A stretch of 8,886 bases of DNA from Calditrichota bacterium (GCA_008501545.1 QQUM01000428.1:1-8886); one strand, 5' to 3'; positions 1 to 7,328 are shown, counted from the stretch's first letter. The notes: generated from the sequence alone by a model not told the origin. Program-made: numbers and translations.

Positions 1-81
1 AGACAACGTATCTTCATCCATTTCTATCAAACTTGCGTTCGATTTAAAAAAACAATCCACATATATTTCTTCACTTTTTAT

Positions 82-86
82 GGAGG
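82..86 (+). promoter_or_regulatory. Shine-Dalgarno of the amylase gene
   Basis: GGAGG lies 4 nt before the ATG at position 91 and fixes this start, which also opens directly into a textbook signal peptide. No convincing -35/-10 pair could be assigned in positions 1-80. Confidence 0.75.
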
Positions 87-90
87 CGAC

Positions 91-2430
91 ATGAAAAAGA
101 GAAAACCATTTTGGCTCGCGATCTTCTTGCTGTGTCTTTTGGTTGGTGGTACAGCGAATGCGCAAAACGACGCAATGATGCAGGCATTTTACTGGGATGT
201 GCCGGTTGACGATGTTTCGTTGAATGGAAGTTGGTGGGACACTTTATCAGCACAATCGGGCGAGTTAAAAAGTGCTGGGATTACAGGAATCTGGATTCCT
301 TCCCCGGCAAAAGGCAATTTTGGTATTTGGGATATGGGGTATGGCATTTTTGATCATTACGATCTCGGCAATTACAATCAAAAAGGGACTGTGGAGACAC
401 GCTTCGGCAGCCGTTCGGAACTTGAAAATATGATTTCGACGATGCATGCCAGCCCTAAAATCGATGTCTACGCCGATATTATACTCAACCACATCTATAC
501 CAGCAGCGATGAAGACGAAAGCAATCCGGCTGTGAAACAATATGTCTTTGATAAAGCGTATCGCAATGGCACACAGTACCAATCTTATCCCACAAATGAA
601 ATTGTCTGGGTGATTCCCAATGCTGCCGCTGGTGATTATTATATTCAAATCGTTGGCGCAACGCTCAACTGGAGTGCCAACAAATCCGAACGCGGCTACG
701 ATGTGTTGATTGACTGGACCGGCGCAGGTGCGAACGGAACGGATACCTGGGAATATGAACCAAATGATGGCGGTGGAAACTGGAATGCTTTCCCCGGATC
801 CGGTCGAACCGTAAGGGGGCATATCGAGAGCTCCTCTGCAGTTGATGAATATAAAATCACCTTGAGTGCATCACACGATATCGAAATCAGGTTGATTGCA
901 CGACGTGAAGATACGAGCAGTGGCTGGGAATGGGCCTGGGCAGATCAAACAAACAGTTACTATCCCGGCGCAGTATGGTACAACGGGAACAACCTCGCAA
1001 CAACAACTTTGGAAGCGCATACGAATACCGGCATCAGCTATGTTACACACACCGGCACCGGGGAAGCAAATTATACCTGGGATTACACAGATTTTCATCC
1101 TGTGGACAACAACGACTGGCTGGGATTTGCAGGGAGTGATGAAATTATTACCAACACCAAATTTTTCGGCAATGATTTAAACACCTACAGCACAACTGTG
1201 CAATCGCGCCTTAAAAATTGGGGCGACTGGCTCGCCGATGAAATCGGATTTGATGGCTTCCGTCTTGATTTCGTACGTGGTTTCCAGGAATCTTTCGTTG
1301 CCGATTGGGTGAACAACTTGCCGCTTCTCAACAGTTCGCAACGTTTTATCGTCGGTGAATACTGGGGCGCGGATTACCGGATTCGTGACTGGGTGAACAA
1401 TGTAGCCAATGATGGTGCCGATGTCGACGGCTTTGACTTTCCATTGAAAAATACCCTTAAAGATATGTGCAATGGAAACCAGAGTAGTTTCGATATGGCC
1501 GGGCTAAACCATGCTGGCATGGTTCGCAACAACAGTGGCAATGGATTGCCCGGTACTTCAATCGTAACGTTCGTGGACAATCATGATACAGGAAAAGAGC
1601 ATGACAAATGGGTTACACAAGATTTTAATATGGCGTATGCCTATATTCTTACTCACGAGGGAAGACCTTGTATTTTCTACCCGCATTTTTATAGCGTCAC
1701 ACAAATCGATGCACACAACAGTTCCTATCAGGTTACAGCCCCTGCCAGCCTGAAATCGGATATCAAAAAACTCATTCATGTGCGTAAGAATTATCTCGGT
1801 GGCTCATTGGCTGTTTTAAGTGAGGTTGGGAATCCGTGGCCATCAGGTGATACGTACCACGTATACGTTGCACGACGACAAGGCAACGGCACGAGAGACG
1901 GCGCCATCATTGCCATAAACAATCACGACTCATCCTCAAAAGGTCTTTGGGTGGATAGTTCGCCATCCGGTTTTTCCAATTGGGCAAATACGACACTCGT
2001 TAATGCGTTCGACAACACACAAACGACAACGGTTTACTCCGATGGACGTGTTTGGATCCCCGCACCAAGTCGTGGATATGCTGTATGGGTAAAGCAAAGT
2101 GACTATCTCGCATACAGCGGCAAGCAACGTGTGGGAGAACAGACGAAGGAAAGCAATGTACCGGCATCCTTTTCTGTCTCCAGCAACTATCCCAATCCTT
2201 TCAATCCGTCAACAAAAGTCCAGCTTGATTTGCCACAGGACGGGCAATTAACCGCCATCATCTACAATACACTAGGGCAAAAGATTGCAACACTTTATGA
2301 TGGGAAGAAAGAAGCGGGCACCCATATTTTGAACTGGAATGCAGGAAATGAATTGACCAGCGGCGTCTATTATCTGAATATTCGCTGGGGCAACCAAATG
2401 TCAACGCAAAAACTGGTTCTCATGAAATAA
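91..2430 (+). CDS. Secreted GH13 alpha-amylase with domain-B insertion and T9SS type A sorting domain
   Basis: Endo-acting alpha-1,4-glucan hydrolase, predicted to be exported and then secreted or surface-anchored by type IX secretion. Residues 1-24 are a Sec signal peptide (KKRK, hydrophobic core, ANA cleavage before Q25). The four GH13 regions are present: DIILNH (129-134, Ca ligand N133), RLDF (391-394, nucleophile D393), VGEYW (421-425, acid/base E423) and FVDNHD (494-499, transition-state stabiliser D499). The wording MMQAFYWDVP, QKGTVETRFGS and ILTHEGRPCIFY recalls the Pyrococcus/Thermococcus-type amylases (GH13_7), from memory. Domain B is far longer than in those enzymes: about residues 145-325 form an extra beta-rich stretch with EPND (223-226) and VDEYKI (251-256), resembling a PPC-type domain, before the family-like DYTDFHP (331-337). 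NYPNPFNPST (699-708) begins the FlgD-like sorting domain, which ends in KLVLMK. A GGAGG Shine-Dalgarno lies 4 nt before the ATG. The gene is intact at 779 aa. The alpha-amylase call is secure; fine specificity is not. Confidence 0.95.
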   Translation: MKKRKPFWLAIFLLCLLVGGTANAQNDAMMQAFYWDVPVDDVSLNGSWWDTLSAQSGELKSAGITGIWIPSPAKGNFGIWDMGYGIFDHYDLGNYNQKGTVETRFGSRSELENMISTMHASPKIDVYADIILNHIYTSSDEDESNPAVKQYVFDKAYRNGTQYQSYPTNEIVWVIPNAAAGDYYIQIVGATLNWSANKSERGYDVLIDWTGAGANGTDTWEYEPNDGGGNWNAFPGSGRTVRGHIESSSAVDEYKITLSASHDIEIRLIARREDTSSGWEWAWADQTNSYYPGAVWYNGNNLATTTLEAHTNTGISYVTHTGTGEANYTWDYTDFHPVDNNDWLGFAGSDEIITNTKFFGNDLNTYSTTVQSRLKNWGDWLADEIGFDGFRLDFVRGFQESFVADWVNNLPLLNSSQRFIVGEYWGADYRIRDWVNNVANDGADVDGFDFPLKNTLKDMCNGNQSSFDMAGLNHAGMVRNNSGNGLPGTSIVTFVDNHDTGKEHDKWVTQDFNMAYAYILTHEGRPCIFYPHFYSVTQIDAHNSSYQVTAPASLKSDIKKLIHVRKNYLGGSLAVLSEVGNPWPSGDTYHVYVARRQGNGTRDGAIIAINNHDSSSKGLWVDSSPSGFSNWANTTLVNAFDNTQTTTVYSDGRVWIPAPSRGYAVWVKQSDYLAYSGKQRVGEQTKESNVPASFSVSSNYPNPFNPSTKVQLDLPQDGQLTAIIYNTLGQKIATLYDGKKEAGTHILNWNAGNELTSGVYYLNIRWGNQMSTQKLVLMK

Positions 2431-2486
2431 GGCTGAATATTGTACCGCCATCAGCAACTGTACTCCACACACCTTCTTGCGCAACG

Positions 2487-2590
2487 ATTGCAGTTAAGCA
2501 ATACAGCGACAAGGTGAAAAGTTTGATTGACACAAACTTTAGCGAAACATCTTCATGCCAACGCCACTTCACATGAGGAAAGTGGCGTTG
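2487..2590. repeat. Row of three hairpins downstream of the amylase gene
   Basis: Three separate inverted repeats follow each other. ATTGC (2487-2491) pairs with GCAAT (2498-2502). AAAGTTTG (2518-2525) pairs with CAAACTTT (2533-2540) around a 7-nt loop. CAACGCCACTT (2559-2569) pairs perfectly with AAGTGGCGTTG (2580-2590) around a 10-nt loop. The 8-bp palindrome TTGCGCAA sits just ahead (2477-2484). The last stem is strong enough to act as a transcript end or 3' stabiliser, but no T-run follows it, so it is not a classical intrinsic terminator. Alternatives are a REP-like element or a remnant mobile sequence. Confidence 0.5.
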
Positions 2591-2774
2591 CATCCCTTCC
2601 AGGAATTCCGGTCTATTCATTTTCTAACTCGAAATAATCGCATAAAAAACCCATCCCATATTTTAACAGAATAATAATCAGGCCTTGTGGTTTTTCCAAG
2701 ATTGGCGGCGAATAAATATATTTACAGTTATGCAAATTTTCTTAACTTAGCTTGAATTATTCATAGATTGAAGT

Positions 2775-2831
2775 AAATGTGCCTGGTACTTCGTTGATTT
2801 TTATAGAATTAACGAAGTGCCAGGCACATTT
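2775..2831. repeat. Long near-perfect hairpin, REP/MITE-like
   Basis: The left arm 2775-2795 and right arm 2811-2831 are complementary over 21 bp with a single G-T wobble. Pairing continues inward for five more pairs, two of them G-T, leaving a 5-nt loop at 2801-2805, so about 26 pairs in all. The core words are GTGCCTGGTAC on the left and GTGCCAGGCAC on the right, themselves near-palindromic. No T-run follows, so it is not a standard terminator. Palindromes of this kind are commonly dispersed repeats mobilised in trans by RAYT/IS200-type transposases; that origin is inference. It lies about 90 nt before the preferred lipoprotein start, so it would fall in or near that gene's 5' region. Confidence 0.75.
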
Positions 2832-2923
2832 TCACGGTTTATAAATAGATCAGGTAAGACAGCCTCAAAAAAAGAATGCCTTTCACAAAGCCGGAACTGT
2901 GTGAATTAACGAGTAAACCTGTC

Positions 2924-4405
2924 ATGATCTGGTATAAAAAAAACGCCCACCTAGTTTTCATTGCCGTTCTGTTCATACCATTTTTTCATCACTGCAAAAA
3001 CAACCCGCAAAGGCCTGAACTGGCCGTATCCGTTGAAATTACTGCACCTGATTCATCAATTCATGCTTTTGGGTCGTTGCAATTGCAGGCATCTGCAATC
3101 CTGACAAACGGTTCAGTTGAAGATATAACCCGGGAAGCGGTATGGCGTGTTGAGACGGGTTTACTTGGCATGGTAACGGATGAAGGATTATTTCGTGCAA
3201 TCAGTAATCGATCTGGTCTCGAAAAAGTCTACTGCATTTATCAGAACATTACAGACAGCTTGTCTATTCAGATTACCGGACGGGCAGTCACGCTTACCAT
3301 TTGGCCCATACATCCAGCTGTCGCGGCTGGTCAATCAAAAAAATTCGAAGCCATTGCAGAATTCCTCGATGATACCGGACGAGACCCGGCATTGGTTAGT
3401 GATCTGGTAACCTGGTCAATCAGTCCGGAAAACGCCGGTACAATAGATTCTCTGGGATTGTTTACAGCATATCCAAATGCAGTCGGCTCTGTAACGATTT
3501 CCGCAAGCTACCAGGCCCTCTATTCAGAAATCGAATTTGAACTTTCCGAACTCGATCCACTGGATATCGAGTTCGTTACAATACCTGCCGGCACTTTCAT
3601 CATGGGCGACGACAACGGCTACCGGGATGTCCAACCCGCACACGAAGTTTATACCGACGCATTTCAAATCAGCAAGTTCGAGATTACGAATCGCCTTTTT
3701 GTTCAATACATGGATGAGGCGTTTAAACAGGGGGATATCATTGTTGAAAATGGACTGCTTATCGGCAATGGCGGCCCCTACAACGCAGCTGTTTATGGAT
3801 TGGTGCTGACGAATCCTGCAGATCCGGATTACTTCATCTACTTCAAACCAGCCATTGACAACCTGCAATATTTCCATGTAACGCCGGGCTTTGAAGATTA
3901 TCCAGTAGTCCGCTTAACCTGGTATGGTGCAATGGCTTTTTGTATGCATTATGGCTACAGGTTGCCCACGGAGGCGGAGTGGGAAAAAGCGAGTCGCGGT
4001 GGTTTCCAGGCAGAATACGGCACAGCCACCGGCCAAATCAGTCACGATTTGGCAAACTACAGAGGATTGGATGGTCATGACGTGTGGGATGGTCTCTCTC
4101 CCGTTGGATCCTTTCCGGCGAACGCCTATGGACTCTATGATATGGCTGGAAATGCGGCAGAAATCATTTTTGATCTTTACCAGTACGACTATTACAGCAT
4201 CAGTCCACACGATAATCCATACGGCCCCGGATCCCGTTTTCCACTAGACCTGGTCGGAACAGATATTGTTATGGTTACACGCGGCGGCTCGGCGCTCTTC
4301 AGCGATATGTTTTGTTCCAGTACTTTTCGTTACCCCAAATCTGTGCCGAGCAAGGCAGGCTACTCCTATGAAGGCTTTCGTGTTGTCCGGGATTTCGATG
4401 AATAA
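2924..4405 (+). CDS. Lipoprotein with two Ig-like domains and a SUMF1/FGE-fold domain
   Basis: Predicted envelope lipoprotein of 493 aa. I prefer the ATG at 2924 because it opens into a signal peptide: KK, a hydrophobic run, then Cys24. The lipobox FHHC is atypical. An in-frame ATG at 2876 would add 16 residues; neither start has a strong Shine-Dalgarno. Residues about 35-117 and 122-203 look like bacterial Ig-like (Big2) repeats. From about 215 to the end is a SUMF1 domain: IPAGTFIMGDD, FEITN, YPVVRLTWYGAMAFC, YRLPTEAEWEKASRGG, GLYDMAGNAAE, RGGS and a final EGFRVVRD. True formylglycine-generating enzymes use two cysteines placed 3 and 8 residues after the GGS serine. Here those places hold F459 and C464, so oxidation of sulfatase cysteines is unlikely and a binding or structural role is more probable (inference). 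The gene runs directly into the next lipoprotein gene. No sulfatase gene is in view. Confidence 0.85.
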   Translation: MIWYKKNAHLVFIAVLFIPFFHHCKNNPQRPELAVSVEITAPDSSIHAFGSLQLQASAILTNGSVEDITREAVWRVETGLLGMVTDEGLFRAISNRSGLEKVYCIYQNITDSLSIQITGRAVTLTIWPIHPAVAAGQSKKFEAIAEFLDDTGRDPALVSDLVTWSISPENAGTIDSLGLFTAYPNAVGSVTISASYQALYSEIEFELSELDPLDIEFVTIPAGTFIMGDDNGYRDVQPAHEVYTDAFQISKFEITNRLFVQYMDEAFKQGDIIVENGLLIGNGGPYNAAVYGLVLTNPADPDYFIYFKPAIDNLQYFHVTPGFEDYPVVRLTWYGAMAFCMHYGYRLPTEAEWEKASRGGFQAEYGTATGQISHDLANYRGLDGHDVWDGLSPVGSFPANAYGLYDMAGNAAEIIFDLYQYDYYSISPHDNPYGPGSRFPLDLVGTDIVMVTRGGSALFSDMFCSSTFRYPKSVPSKAGYSYEGFRVVRDFDE

Positions 4406-4460
4406 ACTCAAGTCAACGCGGTACAATCCAGCGGTAAAAAAAACTGTTTTGAGATTGAAA

Positions 4461-5294
4461 ATGAAAAATAGTCTTTGGATAATTTCAATATGCCTTATGC
4501 TGATTTCTTGCGAAAAGAATCCCTTCAGCAATACCAAAATATCACCGGAAACCAGATCAATAAAAGGAACTATCCGCCTTGCGGATGAGGCAAATCCTGC
4601 CGGTACGTATATCTGGCTGGAGCAATACAATATCGCGACAAGAGCGGATGCCAGTGGTGATTTCACCTTAAAAATTCCACCAAGCTTGCGGGGTGGATCA
4701 GCAAGCGGCACATTTAATGTTTATTTTTACATGGCAAATTATCTCATAGATTCAGCAAAAGTTGCCATTAGAAACGATGCTGTTATCTTCGGCGAGGAGG
4801 ATGTGAATGGAAAAGGCAATCTCATTTTGCCGTCCCCCTTGCAAAAATTTCTCAATGTCACCACAACGACAAGTCCGCAGCGTCTTTCACAAAAGTCAGT
4901 TTCAACAGTGACTATCACCACCGACCTCAGCGCTATGAAGGATTCAGTAACTGTTGTCATCCCGAGCAGCTATTCCGGCGGACCACTCGGCATCGTCTTT
5001 ATGCGTGAAATCGAAACGAACAACATCTTCGTTTTCCATGCCTTAACAACTTTTCAGGCATCAGAGCTTGCATTGGTGACCGTAGTTCCAAAATCCAAAG
5101 CACTTACATTTAATTTTGCCAACTTCCCCATCCCCCAGGGAAAATATGAGATAATTCCCTTTCTTTATCCCTCCCATCAAAAATTACCGCAAGGATTGCT
5201 CGACTCTTTTGGAGAATTTGCGTTCCAACCGGGTATTTACTTTTTGAACATTCCATTCGAGCGTGACTATACTGTTTTCGAAGTTACTGAATAA
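4461..5294 (+). CDS. Small lipoprotein with a carboxypeptidase-regulatory-like domain
   Basis: Predicted lipoprotein of 277 aa with unknown function. The ATG at 4461 gives a textbook lipoprotein signal: MKNS, a hydrophobic stretch, then lipobox LISC with Cys17, followed by EKNPF. A weak GAG lies 7 nt before this start. An in-frame ATG at 4398 overlaps the previous stop by 8 nt and would allow translational coupling; it adds 21 basic residues to the signal and cannot be excluded. Residues about 33-115 (SIKGTIRL, then ADASGDFTLKIPP) resemble the beta-sandwich carboxypeptidase-regulatory-like domain common in FCB-group envelope proteins. The remainder is beta-rich and not recognised. The tight spacing and shared lipoprotein nature suggest co-transcription and a common envelope location with the SUMF1 protein. 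Confidence 0.75.
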   Translation: MKNSLWIISICLMLISCEKNPFSNTKISPETRSIKGTIRLADEANPAGTYIWLEQYNIATRADASGDFTLKIPPSLRGGSASGTFNVYFYMANYLIDSAKVAIRNDAVIFGEEDVNGKGNLILPSPLQKFLNVTTTTSPQRLSQKSVSTVTITTDLSAMKDSVTVVIPSSYSGGPLGIVFMREIETNNIFVFHALTTFQASELALVTVVPKSKALTFNFANFPIPQGKYEIIPFLYPSHQKLPQGLLDSFGEFAFQPGIYFLNIPFERDYTVFEVTE

Positions 5295-5329
5295 GGAATT
5301 TAATTGAAGATCGAACCAGGCATTTTATG

Positions 5330-5382
5330 TATTTGCGTTCCCTGTTGCTGAATGAATATGATGTGGAACATGGATGCAAATA
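5330..5382. repeat. Imperfect inverted repeat between convergent genes
   Basis: TATTTGC (5330-5336) plus GTTCC (5337-5341) pairs with GGAAC (5365-5369) and GCAAATA (5376-5382). This gives 12 pairs with a 6-nt bulge on the right side and a 23-nt loop. It lies between a plus-strand gene ending at 5294 and a minus-strand gene ending at 5411. A role in ending transcription from both sides is possible, but there is no T-run on either strand and chance is a real alternative. Confidence 0.3.
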
Positions 5383-6322
5383 GGTAGACAACAAAGAAAC
5401 ACACATTAAGTTATTCACGAAGCAATTTTACAACAAGATATGATGAATCTGAAAAACAAGTTCGGTTTTCTAACCGATATCTGGGATTTTTAACAAGCCA
5501 CTTGCTGACTTTTTGCATTTGGACGTTTAAGCTCTGTTCTCTTAGAAAGAGACAGTAATATATGGTTTTTGCGTTTCCAGATTTCCATGTACTATCAGAT
5601 GCATTTTCAGAGACAATCTGAAAATCAGAATAATGGCTTTTTAAATAATATGCAAAAACAACAAGTGCCATTTTATCAACCCGAATTTCGGTATCAGATT
5701 GTTGTTTAATCGTTTGGATAAGTCTTGTATTGTGTTGAAAATTTGAATTATATTTCTTGTATTTTTTTATTCCCACACTAAAAGTCAAAGCAATAGCGAC
5801 TATACTTACAATATTCAAGATATAATATCTTATTTGACCTTGTAATTTTATTTTCATCCACAGAAAATGCAAACCTTTTTCTATTAAAATTGCATTAATA
5901 ATCGTGATAATCGGAAAGTATTTGCTCCGTATTGGATGCAATTTTAGAAGCGCGAAGATAAGCATTACCATAATTTGCACGATTAAAAAGACGAACAAAG
6001 CTCGATTACGACAAGGATTTGTCACATATCGTGAGATAGCGTAAAAACCTGTTAGAATTAAAAGAATGGTAAAAAAATTCAGCACTTCTGAGGGCAATGT
6101 TAAAGCACTCATTAAATAGAGCGCTTTGATTTTTATCGCAATAAATTGTAGAATTCCAAAAACAGAATATTCTTGCAAATAACTATGTGATATATCCAAA
6201 CGATTCTGATTAAGCAATGAACCCGGCGGGAAGGCCATAAATTGTAAAAAGAGCAGTATGGGAGTTAAAAACGTATAACGTAAATTAACAACAACAGCAA
6301 AAATCCGTGTAAATGACATTCT

Positions 6323-6325
6323 TTA
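6323..6325 (-). other. In-frame stop inside the glycosyltransferase gene
   Basis: TAA follows SEIYG and precedes RMSFTRIF with no change of frame. The downstream piece could start at the ATG at 6319, only one codon after this stop, but it lacks the N-terminal catalytic part. The simplest reading is a nonsense mutation between two membrane segments. Confidence 0.7.
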
Positions 6326-6620
6326 ACCATAAATTTCGCTCCCTGCCAGGACAAGAAAAGCTCCTCCCCAAGTAATAAACATACTGTAATGCGGTAATCC
6401 AGCAAAAAGAAAAATAAAAACTGATGATCTGGAAATCAACTTCGTCTTGCAACAAACAGCATCGAGTGTATAAAATAAAAGTGTTGTTGATGCAAATACA
6501 TACATTGCATAGGCATTAGCAGCCCAGTGGCTAAAAAAAATAAAAGGATAGGATAATAACAGGAAGCAAACAGCAGCCCAACCTTTTAAAATACTGTTTA
6601 CTTGCAATTCTTTGTTTTTC

Positions 6621-6628
6621 AAAAAAAA
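6621..6628 (-). other. Homopolymer frameshift in the glycosyltransferase gene
   Basis: A run of eight A on the plus strand (eight T in the gene) is where the first reading frame meets TGA. With nine T the codons read TAT TTT TTT TTG AAA and the protein continues smoothly as FYFFLKNKELQ. This is a one-base deletion, a slippery phase-variable tract or a base-calling error. Confidence 0.7.
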
Positions 6629-6935
6629 TAGAAGATACTTCCAGCCATAAAAAGGAAAGAAAAAAAACGCAAATGCCATATTTCTGCACCCCAGCTGTGA
6701 CTGATTATCCAGTTTATAGCATGCATAACAGGTGTGTTAGAATTATCATGAGAGGCAAGTTTCAAATATTCCCAAAACGGCAATTCAACTTCTCGTACAA
6801 ATCGGATTTCATCAAATTCCAGTGGAAACATTTTAAGTCCGGCGCCATAGAGCAGTGTGACTAAAAAACCCAAAATGAACAATCGAACCGAGGTTTTCGA
6901 ATATTTCATTCTATTCGTATAAAACATTATTATTA

Positions 6936-7247
6936 CTAAAAATCTAAAAGGGCTTCACCATCACCATCGAGTAAACGCTTTCGGGCTGGACAATCGCGTT
7001 GCCGACGCTCCAAGGCAGCTTCAAAGCCTTGCGCAACGAAGCGTTGGCGAATATTTTCCACAGTGCGGCCATGGCAACCAAAAGCTTTGGCAGCCTCTTG
7101 GTCGCTCATGTTGCTGCCATTAACAGCAACAGCTAACAGGATATTTGCATGACGAATACGATAAGCATTCGTTTTGCCTTTACGAATAATAGTTTGCAGG
7201 TACGATTTTTCATCAGATTGAAGTCGAACAATATATTTTCTGGTCAT
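6936..7247 (-). pseudogene. Truncated IS630-type transposase, N-terminal HTH part only
   Basis: About 103 codons from the preferred start MTRKYIVRL; an ATG at 7265 would add six residues. The order is typical of the IS630 N-terminus: KYIVRLQSDEKSYLQ, GKTNAYRIRHANILL, then the helix-turn-helix DQEAAKAFGCHGRTVENIRQRF and VAQGFEAALERRQR (given here in overlapping parts). The protein stops after DGDGEALLDF, where full-length relatives continue into the DDE catalytic domain of about 200 more residues. No DDE domain is found in the window, so this piece cannot transpose by itself. It ends 8 nt before the first possible start of the decayed glycosyltransferase gene. Its GC content (about 53% at 7021-7080) is well above that of both neighbours, consistent with a separate origin. 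A stand-alone HTH protein is a less likely alternative. Confidence 0.8.
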
Positions 7248-7250
7248 ACT

Positions 7251-7291
7251 ATACCACCCAAACAATAGTAAAATTAAATGTTTGGTGATAT
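7251..7291. repeat. Imperfect inverted repeat at the transposase start
   Basis: CCAAAC (7258-7263) and GTTTGG (7280-7285) are inverted copies, with flanking ATACCACC on the left and a similar GGTGATAT on the right. The pair surrounds the upstream edge of the transposase gene. It may be part of the IS terminus or a binding site for the transposase helix-turn-helix; the two cannot be told apart here. Confidence 0.4.
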
Positions 7292-7309
7292 AGTTTAATA
7301 ATGAAATCG

Positions 7310-7328
7310 AGAAATCCTCACGATTTCT
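7310..7328 (-). terminator. Weak hairpin downstream of the small unknown gene
   Basis: AGAAATC and GATTTCT pair over 7 bp around a 5-nt loop, 57 nt past the stop of the minus-strand gene that ends at 7386. On the minus strand it is followed by a T-rich but broken stretch. It could serve as a terminator for that gene, but the stem is AT-rich and weak. Confidence 0.25.

Larger units (their letters stand above)
2431..2923. other. Noncoding, inverted-repeat-rich intergenic region
   Basis: About 490 bases separate the amylase stop from the preferred start of the next gene. I find no convincing protein gene in it. It holds the hairpin row at 2487-2590 and the long hairpin at 2775-2831. Between them (about 2600-2770) the sequence is AT-rich with no further structure I can support. 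No promoter could be assigned with confidence; TATAAA near 2840 could be a -10 element but lacks a clear -35 partner. Confidence 0.55.
5411..6927 (-). pseudogene. Decayed GT39/PMT-like membrane glycosyltransferase
   Basis: Three pieces read on the minus strand make one protein: 6927-6619, 6679-6323 and 6319-5411. Restoring one base in the A/T run and reading through one stop gives about 505 codons, normal for a bacterial GT-C enzyme of the PMT/ArnT type. Such enzymes sit in the inner membrane and move a sugar from a polyprenyl-phosphate donor onto lipid or protein on the outer face. Supporting marks are the first membrane segment (LFILGFLVTLL), the acidic FDE motif in the first outer loop where the catalytic Asp is expected, then NTPVMHAINW and WHLRFFSFLF, which match the family's usual PP...ALRLPSALF pattern. 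About nine further membrane segments and a soluble tail of some 110 residues follow. ATG codons at 6927 and 6909 are both possible starts; no good Shine-Dalgarno is visible. The gene is very AT-rich compared with its flanks. Substrate cannot be read. Separate small genes or a sequencing error at the run are alternatives. Confidence 0.7.
6936..7291 (-). mobile_element. IS630-family insertion sequence remnant
   Basis: The transposase fragment plus its upstream inverted-repeat segment (7251-7291) form the surviving end of an IS630-like element. The other end, including the DDE domain and second terminal repeat, is missing; the break is near 6936-6950. No matching terminal repeat or flanking TA duplication pair could be found, as expected for a deleted copy. 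The outer boundary near 7291 is an estimate. Confidence 0.55.

Noticed and set aside
1..80. Promoter of the amylase gene
   Set aside because: TTGCGT near 34 could be a -35 element, but no -10 at suitable spacing is convincing, and only 90 bases of upstream sequence are available.
265..822. Long open frame opposite the amylase gene
   Set aside because: It lies wholly antisense to catalytic-domain codons and its translation shows no family features.
2420..2620. Possible 66-aa minus-strand gene after the amylase
   Set aside because: It overlaps the end of the amylase gene, has no Shine-Dalgarno or recognisable motif, and is crossed by the hairpins, so structured noncoding DNA explains it better.
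2644..2696. AAAAACC and GGTTTTT as a possible terminator stem
   Set aside because: The arms are seven bases, low in complexity and about 40 bases apart, so chance is likely.
2431..2875. CRISPR array or tRNA in the intergenic region
   Set aside because: There are no regularly spaced direct repeats and no cloverleaf-compatible set of arms; the repeats are all inverted.
3524..3877. Antisense open frame within the SUMF1 gene
   Set aside because: It is opposite well-supported SUMF1 domain coding sequence and has no ribosome site or motif.
6319..6679. Two overlapping or adjacent intact small membrane-protein genes
   Set aside because: The pieces share one frame apart from the stop, lack ribosome sites, and join into a normal-length GT39-like protein, so a broken gene is simpler.
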